DNA from: an uncultured Helicobacteraceae bacterium
GTDB lineage: Bacteria; Campylobacterota; Campylobacteria; Campylobacterales; Helicobacteraceae
Length of the DNA stretch: 64,000 bases
Assembly (NCBI GenBank): GCA_944323885.1
Contig: CALUUD010000001.1
Span: forward strand, 663,131-727,130
Reading direction: 5' to 3'
Shown piece after piece: positions 29,234 to 38,924 of this stretch (within the stretch, counting starts at the first letter, position 1; each line of letters starts with the position of its first letter). Made by a program: the position numbers and the translations under genes. The notes below the pieces were generated by a model. That model did not search any database. It was not told where the DNA came from and was given only the letters and a program-made list of their open reading frames with translations.

Positions 29234-30161
29234 TAAAGTCTTTTATATTTTTTTCAATGCCTTGCAGTAGTCTTTCTCGACTTTCTTTATAAGCCCATGC
29301 TATATGAGGTGTAATAATTAATTTATGCTGGATCTCTTTATTTAAAAATGGATGATTTTGTATCATAGGTTCTTTTTCTAATACATCACATCCATAATAA
29401 AAATCCTTTTCTTTTAACATATCTGCTACATCTTCTTCATTTACTATCCCACCTCTACCTACATTAATCAAAATAGAATCTTTTTTTAGCATTAATAATT
29501 CTTTTTTAGCAATTAGATTTTTTGTATTTTCATTTAGTGGTGCATGTATGGATATTATATCGCTATTTGTTAATAGATTTTCTAAATTTTCCTCTTGTTT
29601 AAATTTTGAATTAGTGTTTTTACCACTTGTTGAATAGTATTTTATATTTGCACCAAAAGCTTGTGCTAACATGGCTACCCTTTGTCCTATATTGCCAAAA
29701 CCTATAATCCCCCAATTTTTATTTTCTAAATCATAAAGTTCAAAGTTATCATTTATGTGTGTAAAGATTTCGTTATTTGCCCATTTTCCACTTTTTACAA
29801 ATTGATCATAATAGATTTGTTTACCAAGCAGATTTAATGCCAGCATTATGGTATGTTGTGCCACTGATTGTGTGCTATAATCTGCTACATTTTTAACTTG
29901 TATGTTCATTTTTTTTGCGCAATCTAGATCGATATTATTCATACCTGTTGCAGTTACACATATTAGTTTTAGCTTTGGCAATTTTTCTAATATTTCTTGA
30001 TCTAAAACAACCTTATTTGTAAGTACTATATCTGCATCGATAGTTCTTTGGATGATTTCATTAGGTTTTGTTGTTTGATATGATTTAAGGTTTCCTAATT
30101 TTTCTATTGCTTTTGAAAATCCATTCCCTAATGTTTGTGCATCAAGTAATACTATATTCAT
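29211..30161 (-). CDS. D-isomer-specific 2-hydroxyacid dehydrogenase
   Basis: An NAD-dependent dehydrogenase of 316 residues. The Rossmann motif is GIIGFGNIGQRVA. The catalytic Arg is in NVGRGGIVNEED, the Glu in DVLEKEPM and the His in ITPHIAW. The start is the ATG at 30161 (MNIVLLDAQT) with AAGGAA upstream; an in-frame start 28 codons earlier adds residues foreign to the family. It resembles glycerate/hydroxypyruvate reductases; the substrate is not determinable here. Confidence 0.88.
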   Translation of the reverse strand: MNIVLLDAQTLGNGFSKAIEKLGNLKSYQTTKPNEIIQRTIDADIVLTNKVVLDQEILEKLPKLKLICVTATGMNNIDLDCAKKMNIQVKNVADYSTQSVAQHTIMLALNLLGKQIYYDQFVKSGKWANNEIFTHINDNFELYDLENKNWGIIGFGNIGQRVAMLAQAFGANIKYYSTSGKNTNSKFKQEENLENLLTNSDIISIHAPLNENTKNLIAKKELLMLKKDSILINVGRGGIVNEEDVADMLKEKDFYYGCDVLEKEPMIQNHPFLNKEIQHKLIITPHIAWAYKESRERLLQGIEKNIKDFIDSMKSK

Positions 30162-30253
30162 AAAACATTCCTTATAATTTTTATTGTATATCTTTAAGAT
30201 ATAATAACAAAAAAGTGCATTAAATATTTTAAAATTATTTTTCAAGGATTATA

Positions 30254-31108
30254 TTGTTTAGCAAGATTAAAATAGCTGATATATTAGTAGATTCTATTCC
30301 ATTTATACAGGAATTTAGAGATAAAATTATTGTTATTAAATATGGTGGATCAGCACAACAAGACCTCAATCTTAGAGAAAAATTTGCTCTTGATATTACA
30401 CTTTTGTATATGATTGGTATTAAGCCGATTATAATACATGGAGGTGGGCCAAAAATTACTCAAATGCTCAAATCATTTAATTTAAATAATGAGTTTATAG
30501 ATGGAGTAAGAGTGACTTCAAAAGATGCCATGAAGGTTGTTGAGATGGTTTTAAGTGGTGATATAAATAGAGAATTAACATTTTTTTTAAATCATCATGG
30601 AGTAAAAGCAGTTGGTATTAGTGGGAAGGATTCTATGTTATTTAGAGCTAAACCAAAAGATTTTGAATTATTTGGATACACTGGTGAAATAACTAATGTA
30701 AATGTTTCTATTTTACAAAAATTATTAGATGATGGCTTTGTACCAGTTATTTCACCAATTGCATCTGGAGATTCTATTAATCATCCTGGCTTCAATGTAA
30801 ATGCAGATAGTGTAGCTTGTGAAATAGCAAAAGCGATTAATGCATATAAAGTAATATTTTTAACAGATACAAAAGGGGTTTTAGATTTAAATGGAGATTT
30901 AATATCTACAATAACACCAATTGATGCAAAAAAATATAAAAATAATGGAGTTATTACAGGTGGCATGATACCTAAAATTGATGCTTGCATATCATGTATC
31001 AGTAATGGAGTAAAGAAAGTTCATATAATAGATGGCAGAATCTTACACTCCATAATATTAGAACTATTTACTACAGATGGTATTGGAACTCAAATTATAC
31101 CGGAGTAA
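30254..31108 (+). CDS. argB: Acetylglutamate kinase
   Basis: Second step of arginine synthesis: phosphorylates N-acetylglutamate. The 284-residue amino-acid-kinase fold has VIKYGGSAQQD, IIHGGGPKITQ, the substrate-binding NVNADSVACEIA and GGMIPKIDACI. The start is TTG at 30254, with AAGGA 5 bases upstream. No other arg gene is in the window. H. pylori, as far as I know, lacks this pathway, so the gene is a genus-level discriminator. Confidence 0.95.
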   Translation: MFSKIKIADILVDSIPFIQEFRDKIIVIKYGGSAQQDLNLREKFALDITLLYMIGIKPIIIHGGGPKITQMLKSFNLNNEFIDGVRVTSKDAMKVVEMVLSGDINRELTFFLNHHGVKAVGISGKDSMLFRAKPKDFELFGYTGEITNVNVSILQKLLDDGFVPVISPIASGDSINHPGFNVNADSVACEIAKAINAYKVIFLTDTKGVLDLNGDLISTITPIDAKKYKNNGVITGGMIPKIDACISCISNGVKKVHIIDGRILHSIILELFTTDGIGTQIIPE

Positions 31109-31110
31109 AG

Positions 31111-31596
31111 ATGTTTAATAATGCAACTTTAGCCTTATTTGATTTTTATAAGTATGGTTTTATAGATAGGATTTTAATAAGAATGCAAACACGAGCTCTT
31201 GGTGTAAAATTTGAGCGTTTGTTTGTGATTATACCAGTGTTGATATATATGAATAATACTGATAGGAAAAAATTGGTTGATAATGCAAAAAAATTTTTAT
31301 TTGAAACTATAAAACCAAAAAATCTTGCTACTTTAGTTTATGATAGGGTTATGCTGCAGTTGCTTGCATATAAAAAAGATGAAGAGTTGTATAAACAAGA
31401 TAAAAAAAAGGCATTTGATATCATAAAACAAAATATTCAACTTTATTCTATAGTTGATATTATATTAGATGATGATTTTATTGATCAAAAAGAAGAGATC
31501 AAAAAGATTGTAAAAGAAGAATATGACAAATCATATACTTTGAATGATCACTGTTTAAATCTACTTAAATTTCAAGAACAGCATTTTTCAAATTAA
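31111..31596 (+). CDS. Unknown soluble helical protein coupled to argB
   Basis: A 161-residue protein starting 2 bases after the argB stop, so almost certainly co-translated. It is charged and helical with no signal peptide; a mildly hydrophobic stretch (RLFVIIPVLIYM) lies near residue 40 and acidic/lysine-rich helices follow. No domain is recognised. The link to argB is positional only. Confidence 0.65.
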   Translation: MFNNATLALFDFYKYGFIDRILIRMQTRALGVKFERLFVIIPVLIYMNNTDRKKLVDNAKKFLFETIKPKNLATLVYDRVMLQLLAYKKDEELYKQDKKKAFDIIKQNIQLYSIVDIILDDDFIDQKEEIKKIVKEEYDKSYTLNDHCLNLLKFQEQHFSN

Positions 31597-31634
31597 TTAA
31601 AACTTAAATTAAGTTATTATTAAGCTTTATCCTC

Positions 31635-31640
31635 TATAAT
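31635..31640 (+). promoter_or_regulatory. -10 box of the rplM-rpsI promoter
   Basis: A perfect TATAAT 33 bases before the rplM ATG, giving a leader of about 25 bases that contains the AAAGG ribosome site. Confidence 0.5.
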
Positions 31641-31672
31641 GCCACCTTTTAAATTAATATAAAGGCATTATT

Positions 31673-32107
31673 ATGAATCTAACTTCTGCACATAAAAAAA
31701 ATGAAATACAGAGGGATTGGATTGTGCTAGATGCAAAAGATGAGATTTTTGGTAGATTGATAACAAAAGCTGCAGTTTATCTAAGGGGAAAGCATAAACC
31801 TTGCTATACACCAAATGTTGATTGTGGTGATTTTGTTGTAATAATCAATGCCAAAGATGTTAAGTTTAGTGGTTTAAAATTAAACAACAAAGAATATTTT
31901 ACTCATTCTGGTTACTTTGGTAGCACAAAATCAAAAACACTTGCAGAAATGCTTGAAAAAAGCCCAGAAAAGTTATTTAGATTGGCTGTAAGAGGTATGT
32001 TGCCAAAAACAAAATTAGGTAGAGAGATGATTGGAAAACTTAAGGTTTATAGCGGAAGTGAGCATCCACATACTGCTCAAATAAGCAAACAAAGTAAAAA
32101 GGACTAA
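31673..32107 (+). CDS. rplM: Ribosomal protein L13
   Basis: A 50S subunit protein of 144 residues. It has the family signature DWIVLDAKDEIFGRLITKAA, RGKHKPCYTPNVDCGD and VRGMLPKTKLGREM. The length is normal. It is paired with rpsI 6 bases downstream, as in nearly all bacteria. Confidence 0.98.
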   Translation: MNLTSAHKKNEIQRDWIVLDAKDEIFGRLITKAAVYLRGKHKPCYTPNVDCGDFVVIINAKDVKFSGLKLNNKEYFTHSGYFGSTKSKTLAEMLEKSPEKLFRLAVRGMLPKTKLGREMIGKLKVYSGSEHPHTAQISKQSKKD

Positions 32108-32113
32108 TACAAT

Positions 32114-32503
32114 ATGACAAAAGTTTATGCAACCGGTAAAAGAAAAAGTGCAGTAGCAAAGGTATGGATCAAAGCTGGCAAAGGAACTCTAAGCATCAAT
32201 GGAAAAAGTTTAGATGAATGGTTGGGGGGTCATGAAGCAATTAAGATGAAAGTAGTTCAGCCGTTGATATTAACTTCGCAAGAAAAGTCATTAGATATTA
32301 TAGCTATTACATTTGGTGGTGGATATAGTGCTCAAGCTGAAGCACTAAGGCATGGAATTTCAAAAGCCCTTAACTTGTATGATACATCTTTTAGAGCTAT
32401 TTTAAAGCCTAAGGGTCTTTTAACTAGAGATTCTAGGGTTGTTGAACGTAAAAAATACGGAAAGCGTAAAGCAAGAAGAAGTCCTCAGTTTTCTAAGAGA
32501 TAA
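32114..32503 (+). CDS. rpsI: Ribosomal protein S9
   Basis: A 30S subunit protein of 129 residues: [15 protein letters not shown] at the N-terminus, [19 protein letters not shown] in the middle and the invariant basic tail [16 protein letters not shown], which reaches the P-site tRNA. Confidence 0.98.
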   Translation: MTKVYATGKRKSAVAKVWIKAGKGTLSINGKSLDEWLGGHEAIKMKVVQPLILTSQEKSLDIIAITFGGGYSAQAEALRHGISKALNLYDTSFRAILKPKGLLTRDSRVVERKKYGKRKARRSPQFSKR

Positions 32504-32552
32504 TTTTATTTCCTGTATCAAAGGGAATAAAGTTTCTCTAAAGGATAAAGTA

Positions 32553-33116
32553 GTGTTAGCAAAGTCGCATATGGCTCTTGGTTTGCTTGGTGGATTTGGT
32601 GCAACTTATCTAATCAAGGATCAGCCATGTGATAACACCATTTTTTTATCTTTAGTTGTTTTTGGTTCTATATTACCTGATATTGATGAACCAAGGAGCT
32701 TTATTGGTAGAAAGTTTCCATTAGTTTCTCATATAGTGGGTTTTAGCTTTACACATCGTGGCTTTACTCATTTCTTTTTATTTCCAATATTATTTTTTTT
32801 ATCTGGCTTTATATTATTTCCATATCATAATGTAATTGCTATATATTGCTTTGCTATTGGTTTTGGTGTTTTTATTCATCAAATAGGTGATATGTTGACA
32901 GTTAGTGGTATCCCTTATTATTTTTTTCCTATATCAAGTATTAAGGCTATTTTGCTACCTAAAATGTTTCGTTTTAAAACAGGTGGCATAATAGAAAAAA
33001 TAATTTTTATGTTTATTTTATTGCCATTAGTAGTATTGCTTGGAGTGAAATATTTATATTTATTAAATAATTTTAATATTCATGAAGCAATAAATAGTAT
33101 AGGAGGATTATCATAA
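32553..33116 (+). CDS. YdjM-like membrane-bound metal-dependent hydrolase
   Basis: A membrane protein of 187 residues of the YdjM/COG1988 type. It starts MLAKSHMALGLLGG and contains LPDIDEPRSFIGR and FTHRGFTHFF, the His/Asp motifs thought to bind metal, plus four to five membrane helices. The GTG at 32553 is chosen because AAGGA lies 7 bases upstream and homologues start at this point. The longer open frame would run back over rpsI. The function of the family is unknown. Confidence 0.8.
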   Translation: MLAKSHMALGLLGGFGATYLIKDQPCDNTIFLSLVVFGSILPDIDEPRSFIGRKFPLVSHIVGFSFTHRGFTHFFLFPILFFLSGFILFPYHNVIAIYCFAIGFGVFIHQIGDMLTVSGIPYYFFPISSIKAILLPKMFRFKTGGIIEKIIFMFILLPLVVLLGVKYLYLLNNFNIHEAINSIGGLS

Positions 33117-33127
33117 GAATAGGACAA

Positions 33128-33931
33128 ATGCAATATCTAAAGGTATCTAGATTCAGCAAACATGGTGCTTATTTGATAGATGATGATAATAATGAAGTTT
33201 TGTTGCCAAATAGATATATATCAAATGATATAGTAATTGGTAGCTTTGTTTGGGTTTTTGTCTATACAGATAGTAGTGATAGATTGGTTGCCATAACTAC
33301 TGTTCCTAAAGGTTTTGTTGGTGATATCTTGTCATTAGAAGTTGTGGATATTGTAGATAATGGTGCATATCTTGATCTTGGAATTCCAAAAGATTTATTC
33401 ATGCCAAGTAAGAATCCTTTTAATTTAAAAATAGGACAAAGGGTTGTAGTAAAATTAACATTAGATAGACAAAACAGGCTTATTGCTAGACAGAATGTAT
33501 TTGATTATCTTCAAAAAATAAATATAAACTCCAAAATAAGAAATGTTAATATTATTCCATTTTTAAAAACTGATATTGGATTTAATTGTGTCGTTAACAA
33601 TCGATATTTTGGGATTATTCATAATAATGATATTAATGTTAAAATAAATATTGGTGATAATATAAAGGGTGTTGTAAAAGATATAAGAAAAGATGGTAAG
33701 ATTGATTTAGGTTTGATTTCTGATATCAAATATGCAAAAAATATAATTTTAAATATATTAAACAATGGTGTATTAAAATTAAATTTTGATTCAAATAGTG
33801 ATGATATTTTTGATAGTTTAGGGATTAGTAAGAAACTTTTTAAAACTGCATCAAGTAGTCTTATAAAAGAAAATAAAGCTAAATTCATCAAAGATTCTAA
33901 TGGTGTTTTTGTATTACATAAAGTAATATAA
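33128..33931 (+). CDS. CvfB-like protein with tandem S1 RNA-binding domains
   Basis: A 267-residue soluble protein. The N-terminal domain (1-60) and the following S1 domain (EVVDIVDNGAYLDLGIPKDLFMP) match the CvfB/YitL family, with a further S1-like repeat (IRKDGKIDLGLISD) and a winged-helix-like C-terminus (DDIFDSLGISKKLFKTASSSLIKE). CvfB affects virulence factor expression in Staphylococcus; its role here is presumably RNA binding. It lies 11 bases after the YdjM-like gene. Confidence 0.8.
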   Translation: MQYLKVSRFSKHGAYLIDDDNNEVLLPNRYISNDIVIGSFVWVFVYTDSSDRLVAITTVPKGFVGDILSLEVVDIVDNGAYLDLGIPKDLFMPSKNPFNLKIGQRVVVKLTLDRQNRLIARQNVFDYLQKININSKIRNVNIIPFLKTDIGFNCVVNNRYFGIIHNNDINVKINIGDNIKGVVKDIRKDGKIDLGLISDIKYAKNIILNILNNGVLKLNFDSNSDDIFDSLGISKKLFKTASSSLIKENKAKFIKDSNGVFVLHKVI

Positions 33932-34038
33932 TTGTGATAAATAAATATATTTTTATTTTATATTGCGTAATTTGTGTTATTTTTAGATAAAAGTTAATTA
34001 GGGTTTTTTGAGAATTATTTTCATTTAAAGGTGGAATT

Positions 34039-34881
34039 ATGGAAGAAAATTACAAAGAAGCATTATGTTTAGGAGTTGCAGGTAATTTTGCTAATCATTT
34101 AAAACAAGCAGGAGAAGCAGGGGATTTTGCTAATATTATTAGTGATGAAAAAGGGGCACCAAAAGGAATTTTTCCATTTTATATACCACAATGTAATACA
34201 GCTTTAGGTCGGTATTGCATAAATAATGATAAGATTATTTTACCTAAAGATACAACTTTTAATGTTCAAGCAGAACCAGAAATTGGACTAGAATGTGAGA
34301 TAGTTTATAATATGAATAATAAAATAGATTCTATTAATGTAATGAATTTTTTTGCTTTCAATGATGCTTCTGTGCGTAATGATACTACAGCTAAAAAAAT
34401 TAGTCAAAAGAAAAATTTTTCATTTGGTTCAAAAGGAATGGGCGAAAAAATTGCCATTGATGTATTTAAAGAAGGTGGAATTTGCGATAATTATTCATTA
34501 ACATCATTTCTTATATTTGAGAACAATGCCCACCAATATGGCAATAATACAAAACTTTCAAACTATAGTTATTTTTACCAAAAACTACTTAATTGGATAG
34601 TAAAAAAATTAAACACTCAAGAGGATTATGCAGTTTTAGAGAATCTAAGTGAAATCATTAAACAAGCCAATTTTCCTAAAAAGCTTATCATTGCAATTGG
34701 TTCTACAAGTTATACGCCACTTGGTGAGGATAGGTATCTTAAAGAAGGTGATGAAATCGCTGTAATTGCTTATAACCATACTCAATATACCAATGAGGAG
34801 ATTAAAAATTTCATCAAGGATGGAGCTGCATACATAAAGAATGCTTCTGTTGTTCGTCAAATTGTGATAAGAGATAGTTGA
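34039..34881 (+). CDS. DUF5718-type protein, possible fumarylacetoacetase-like fold
   Basis: A soluble protein of 280 residues opening LCLGVAGNFANHLKQAGEAGDF. The segment VQAEPEIGLECEIVY resembles the metal-binding E-x-E region of fumarylacetoacetase-like hydrolases, and NDASVRNDT the following loop. I recall this as the Campylobacterota-typical DUF5718 family. No reaction is known. GGTGGAAT precedes the ATG. It stands alone before a long gene-free region. Confidence 0.65.
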   Translation: MEENYKEALCLGVAGNFANHLKQAGEAGDFANIISDEKGAPKGIFPFYIPQCNTALGRYCINNDKIILPKDTTFNVQAEPEIGLECEIVYNMNNKIDSINVMNFFAFNDASVRNDTTAKKISQKKNFSFGSKGMGEKIAIDVFKEGGICDNYSLTSFLIFENNAHQYGNNTKLSNYSYFYQKLLNWIVKKLNTQEDYAVLENLSEIIKQANFPKKLIIAIGSTSYTPLGEDRYLKEGDEIAVIAYNHTQYTNEEIKNFIKDGAAYIKNASVVRQIVIRDS

Positions 34882-35480
34882 AGTAAAATAATAAAATCCC
34901 CTTTAGTATAATTTATGTCTATTCTATTGCAACATGATGTTAATTATTGATGTGAAACAAATTTACTAAAAGTTGGATAGATAAATTGAAATATAAGTAT
35001 ATATTATCTAATGAAATATATGGCGAGTTTTGCTATATGATGATAGTTTGCTAAAAGGTTGATTTTTTATTTGATATAATACTTATCATTTAGTGACTTA
35101 TTGTTTCATAATCAATTATTATTGTGAGTTGTTATAGTGATTTATTTCGTTATTTTACTTAAGATTTATTTTTATTAGTCTAATAAATATTTCTGTTAAG
35201 CTTTATAGTTAACAAGTTGTGTATTGTTGATGATTGTATGATTATTGCAATATTGCATGATAGCTCTTAATATTTATGTTATTTTGTATAAACTACTTTA
35301 TATTTATGTGTCTAAAATATTGTTGTTTAATTATAAAAACTTATAATTAAATTATCTAGGGGTATTGCACTTTGCACAATATTTAATATTATTTTATTTA
35401 TGATGGATGAATATAAATGATCCTAGATATCTCAGATTCTTAAATTTATATGAGATTCTAGATTTTGTTTATATAAAACT
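34882..35480. other. 600-base region without a protein gene; promoter-like boxes and dyads present
   Basis: No open frame with codon-like character on either strand. Two plus-strand TATAAT boxes stand out: 34907-34912, and 35075-35080 with the upstream TG of an extended -10. Dyads follow: TTTATTAG/CTAATAAA at 35171-35187 and an 11-bp stem (TTTAATTATAA, 4-base loop) at 35326-35351. Two AGATTCT words lie near 35436 and 35453. A small RNA is possible but unproven. Confidence 0.4.
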
Positions 35481-35514
35481 AATTTAATTGATAGGAATTC
35501 CTATCAATTAAATT
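35481..35514. terminator. Perfect 34-base palindrome, tsaA terminator
   Basis: The sequence from AATTTAATTGATAGG to its exact complement is centred on GAATTC at 35495-35500 and overlaps the last base of the tsaA stop codon. Read on the minus strand it is followed by TAGTTTTATAT, a weak U run. It is symmetric, so it could also stop transcripts coming from the gene-free region. Confidence 0.75.
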
Positions 35515-36110
35515 TATAATTTAGAAGCATTTTCTGCTAAGTATTCAGCTACACCTTTAGCATTAGCCTTCATTCCTTTATCACCTTTGTTCCAACCAGC
35601 TGGACATACTTCACCATTTTCTTCAAAGAATAATAGAGCATCAACCATTCTTAATGTCTCATCAACATTTCTTCCAAGTGGTAAGTCATTAATTGTAGCA
35701 TGGCGAATAATTTTATTTCTATCAATTAAAAATGTTCCTCTTAATGCAACAGCACCATTAAATAATACATCATAGTCTCTTGAAATTGATTTAGTGATAT
35801 CTGATACCATAGGGAAGTTAATAGCACCTATGCCACCTTCTTTCACTTCTGTATTTCTCCATGCAAAATGCACTTCTTTAGAATCAATAGAAACACCAAT
35901 TAGATTAATACCTCTATCATTAAACTCTTTAACTCTATTATTAAAAGCTATTATTTCTGAAGGACAAACAAAAGTAAAATCTTTTGGCCAAAAGAATAAT
36001 ACAGCACCATTCTTGCCTATATTGTTATACAATTCAAATTTATCATCAAATCCACCCTCTGCAGTCACAGCTTCTGCAATAAAGTTTGGAGCTTGTTTTG
36101 TTACTAGCAT
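35514..36110 (-). CDS. tsaA: 2-Cys peroxiredoxin (AhpC/TsaA)
   Basis: Alkyl hydroperoxide reductase of 198 residues, a major antioxidant in Helicobacter. The peroxidatic Cys is in DFTFVCPSEI near residue 49 and the resolving Cys in GEVCPAGWNKG near 168. TsaA is reduced by thioredoxin in H. pylori. RBS AGGAGA. It is a single-gene unit with its own promoter and a strong palindromic terminator. Confidence 0.97.
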   Translation of the reverse strand: MLVTKQAPNFIAEAVTAEGGFDDKFELYNNIGKNGAVLFFWPKDFTFVCPSEIIAFNNRVKEFNDRGINLIGVSIDSKEVHFAWRNTEVKEGGIGAINFPMVSDITKSISRDYDVLFNGAVALRGTFLIDRNKIIRHATINDLPLGRNVDETLRMVDALLFFEENGEVCPAGWNKGDKGMKANAKGVAEYLAENASKL

Positions 36111-36189
36111 ATGTTTCTCCTATAATTTAAAATAAATTAACTTTAAAAATTATTATTAGACAATTTTTATTATTTTTAAAGCCTTGCAA

Positions 36190-36195
36190 ATTATA
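36190..36195 (-). promoter_or_regulatory. -10 box of the tsaA promoter
   Basis: On the minus strand TGTATAAT, 80 bases before the ATG, giving a ~72-base leader. Metal or redox regulator sites could not be identified by eye. Confidence 0.45.
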
Positions 36196-36295
36196 CATTT
36201 TAAAATATTAAAAAAATTTAAAATATTTTGTAACAGGAAAATTTAATATTTTCAATGATAGAATCCTTTAAAAATTAAAATACAAGGTGAGTTTA

Positions 36296-37456
36296 ATGAA
36301 AACTGAGTTTTTATTTACTTCAGAATCTGTCACAGAAGGACATCCAGATAAAATGGCAGATCAAATAAGTGATGCTATTTTGGATTATATTATAGAAAGA
36401 GATAAGAATGCTAGAGTAGCATGCGAGACACTTTTATCTAATGGTTTTGGTATTATAGCTGGTGAATTAAAAACAACTACATATGTTCCTATGCAAGATA
36501 TTGCAAGAGATGTTATTAAAGATATAGGATATACAGACGCTTTGTACGGGTTTGATTATAGAAGTGCTGGAATATTAAATGGTGTTGGTGAGCAAAGTCC
36601 AGATATCAATCAGGGTGTTGATAGAGAAGATGGGGAAATTGGTGCTGGTGATCAAGGATTAATGTTTGGCTATGCTTGTAAAGAAACAGATACTCTAATG
36701 CCTCTTCCTATATATTTGTCTCATAGATTAACAGAAGGATTGGCTGTAGCAAGAAAGAATGGAACTTTACCATTCTTGAGACCTGATGGCAAATCTCAAG
36801 TTACTATTAAATATGAAAATGGAAAGCCAGCTCATATAGATACTATTGTTATTTCAACCCAGCATGCTCCAGATGTAAAATATAGTCATTTAAAAGATGC
36901 TATTATAGAAGAGATAGTGCAAAAAGTTATACCAAAAGAATATATGCAAGATAACATTAAGTATCATATAAATCCAACTGGAAAATTTGTAATTGGTGGA
37001 CCACAAGGTGATGCAGGTCTTACAGGAAGAAAAATTATAGTTGATACTTATGGAGGTAGTTGTCCCCATGGTGGTGGTGCATTTAGTGGTAAAGATCCTA
37101 GCAAGGTTGATAGAAGTGGAGCATATATAGCTAGATATATAGCAAAAAATCTTGTTGCATCAGGTGTTAGTGACAAAGTTACTGTTCAAATTTCTTATGC
37201 CATTGGTGTAGTTGAGCCTGTATCTATATATATTGATACTCATAATGGCTCCAAGTTTAATTCAAATGAAATAGAAAAATGTGTTAGATCTGTATTTAGG
37301 TTGACTCCAAGAGGTATTATAGAATCTTTGGATTTGTTAAGACCTATATATAGGAAAACTGCAGCATATGGTCATTTTGGGAGAGAGTTAAAAGAATTTA
37401 CTTGGGAAGCTATAGATAAAGTGGATGAAATTAGAGATTTTTTAAAAATAAAGTGA
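36296..37456 (+). CDS. metK: S-adenosylmethionine synthetase
   Basis: Makes SAM from methionine and ATP; 386 residues. Landmarks are [51 protein letters not shown] and [16 protein letters not shown]. The ATG at 36296, with AAGG 8 bases upstream, is preferred to a GTG three codons earlier. The order metK-(fdx)-ndk-yceD-rpmF-plsX-fabH resembles H. pylori HP0197-HP0202, with the ferredoxin gene inserted. Confidence 0.98.
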   Translation: MKTEFLFTSESVTEGHPDKMADQISDAILDYIIERDKNARVACETLLSNGFGIIAGELKTTTYVPMQDIARDVIKDIGYTDALYGFDYRSAGILNGVGEQSPDINQGVDREDGEIGAGDQGLMFGYACKETDTLMPLPIYLSHRLTEGLAVARKNGTLPFLRPDGKSQVTIKYENGKPAHIDTIVISTQHAPDVKYSHLKDAIIEEIVQKVIPKEYMQDNIKYHINPTGKFVIGGPQGDAGLTGRKIIVDTYGGSCPHGGGAFSGKDPSKVDRSGAYIARYIAKNLVASGVSDKVTVQISYAIGVVEPVSIYIDTHNGSKFNSNEIEKCVRSVFRLTPRGIIESLDLLRPIYRKTAAYGHFGRELKEFTWEAIDKVDEIRDFLKIK

Positions 37457-37542
37457 TATTATAGACAAAATATAATCATGGTAGTTGTTATATTTTAGTT
37501 GCTTTATCTAGAATAAATTATGATTAATTAGGAGGTTTTAAA

Positions 37543-37818
37543 TTGTCTGTTAAAATTACTGATTTATGTATTTCTTGTGGATCTTGTATTGATGAGTGTC
37601 CAGTTGGTGCTATTGTAGATGATGATGACAATCCAACGGGAGATGGAATATATTATGTATATTCAAATAAGTGTATAGAGTGTGTTGGACATAATGAAAT
37701 GCCAGCTTGTGCTACAGCATGCCCTACTGAAGGTTGTATTGTATGGAGTACAAGAGGAGCAATAAGTAGAGATGACATATCTGATGTAAATAGAAATAAC
37801 ACAGTTCCTGTTATGTAG
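37543..37818 (+). CDS. Bacterial-type 2[4Fe-4S] ferredoxin
   Basis: A 91-residue ferredoxin. The first cluster motif is CISCGSCIDECPVG, the second CIECVGHNEMPACATACP, with the insertion between Cys pairs typical of the Allochromatium-like (YfhL) type. The start is TTG at 37543, preceded by the strong site AGGAGGT. It is a candidate electron acceptor for the pyruvate oxidoreductase (Por) encoded 13 kb away; that pairing is inferred. Confidence 0.93.
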   Translation: MSVKITDLCISCGSCIDECPVGAIVDDDDNPTGDGIYYVYSNKCIECVGHNEMPACATACPTEGCIVWSTRGAISRDDISDVNRNNTVPVM

Positions 37819-37968
37819 TTTTTAGAATCTTGGAATATATAGTTTGTTATATTTAATACTTTAATATTAAAAATTAAATAATTAAAATATATTTTTAGTA
37901 TTTAAAGTGCATATAAAATTATTTTGATACAATCTTGCTTTATTTTAAGTATTTTTAGGAGTTCTATC

Positions 37969-38382
37969 ATGGAGAAAACACTCTCAATAATAAAGCCAGA
38001 TGCAGTGAAAAAGAATGTAATTGGCAAGATTATTGATAGATTTGAAAGTAATGGGCTAAAAATTGTAGCTATGAAAAGAGTTTTACTTAGCAAGGAAGTA
38101 GCAGGTGATTTTTATGCTATTCATAAGGAAAGACCATTTTATAATGATTTGGTAGAGTTTATGATAAGTGGTCCAGTTGTTGTGATGGTATTGGAAGGAA
38201 ACGATGCTGTTAAAAAAAATAGAGAATTGATGGGAGATACTGATCCTAAGAAAGCTCAACCAGGGACGATAAGATCTGATTTTGCAGATAGTATAGATGC
38301 AAATGCTGTACATGGTAGTGATAGCTTAGAAAATGCTACAAATGAAATTGCATTCTTTTTTTCACAAACTGAAATTCATTAG
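37969..38382 (+). CDS. ndk: Nucleoside diphosphate kinase
   Basis: Balances NTP pools with a phospho-His intermediate; 137 residues. It starts [16 protein letters not shown], and the catalytic His is in [12 protein letters not shown]. The ATG at 37969 has TAGGAG 8 bases upstream; the longer frame adds 15 residues not found in the family. Confidence 0.97.
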   Translation: MEKTLSIIKPDAVKKNVIGKIIDRFESNGLKIVAMKRVLLSKEVAGDFYAIHKERPFYNDLVEFMISGPVVVMVLEGNDAVKKNRELMGDTDPKKAQPGTIRSDFADSIDANAVHGSDSLENATNEIAFFFSQTEIH

Positions 38383-38385
38383 ATC

Positions 38386-38742
38386 TTGAAATTAGAGATT
38401 AGAAAAATCACATCAAATCCTAAAAGATTTTCACTGGATTTAGTGGGTGATGATTATAAATTAAGGGTAGATGGCTTTTTATTAAAGCTTAGCAATGGAT
38501 TAATAAAGATAGATTCTACTATGAGTGGCGAGATTAGTTGTATTTGTGATATAAGCGGCGATTTTTTTAAAAAGACTATTGATGATAGTATTATACTATT
38601 TGCCAAAGATGGTATTTGGAATAGTGATCAAAATGATGACTATTTTGATGTAATTGAATTTTTTGATGGCTATATAGATTTAGATTTTATTTTTAAGAGT
38701 GAACTAGAATCAATACGGCTTGATTATCATATAAAAGAGTAA
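38386..38742 (+). CDS. YceD/DUF177-family protein
   Basis: A 118-residue protein starting at TTG, 3 bases after ndk. The central [16 protein letters not shown] and the acidic [22 protein letters not shown] follow the DUF177 pattern (Cys-x-Arg/Asp core and the idl..l..E.i motif). Members almost always precede rpmF and are needed for 23S rRNA or L32-related ribosome biogenesis; rpmF follows here by 20 bases. Divergent, so assigned mainly by pattern and position. Confidence 0.75.
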   Translation: MKLEIRKITSNPKRFSLDLVGDDYKLRVDGFLLKLSNGLIKIDSTMSGEISCICDISGDFFKKTIDDSIILFAKDGIWNSDQNDDYFDVIEFFDGYIDLDFIFKSELESIRLDYHIKE

Positions 38743-38762
38743 ATAATTTTAAGGAGTGTAAA

Positions 38763-38915
38763 ATGGCAGTTGTTCCAAAGAGAAGAGTTAGTAAAACAAG
38801 AGGTTTAAAACGAAGAACTCATTACAAGATAAAACTTGTTGTACCAGTAAAAGATAAAAATGGTAATTGGAAATTACCGCATACGATAAGTAAAGATACA
38901 GGAACTTATAAGTAA
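38763..38915 (+). CDS. rpmF: Ribosomal protein L32
   Basis: A 50-residue 50S protein: [20 protein letters not shown], then a C-terminus ending DTGTYK. The zinc-binding Cys motif of the C+ form is absent, so this is the C- form. AAGGAG lies 5 bases before the ATG. plsX follows by 9 bases. Confidence 0.95.
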   Translation: MAVVPKRRVSKTRGLKRRTHYKIKLVVPVKDKNGNWKLPHTISKDTGTYK

Positions 38916-38924
38916 GTTTTATTT

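Noticed and set aside
32439..32552. N-terminal extension of the YdjM-like gene over rpsI
   Set aside because: It would use the rpsI tail in another frame; the GTG at 32553 has a good ribosome site and matches the family start.
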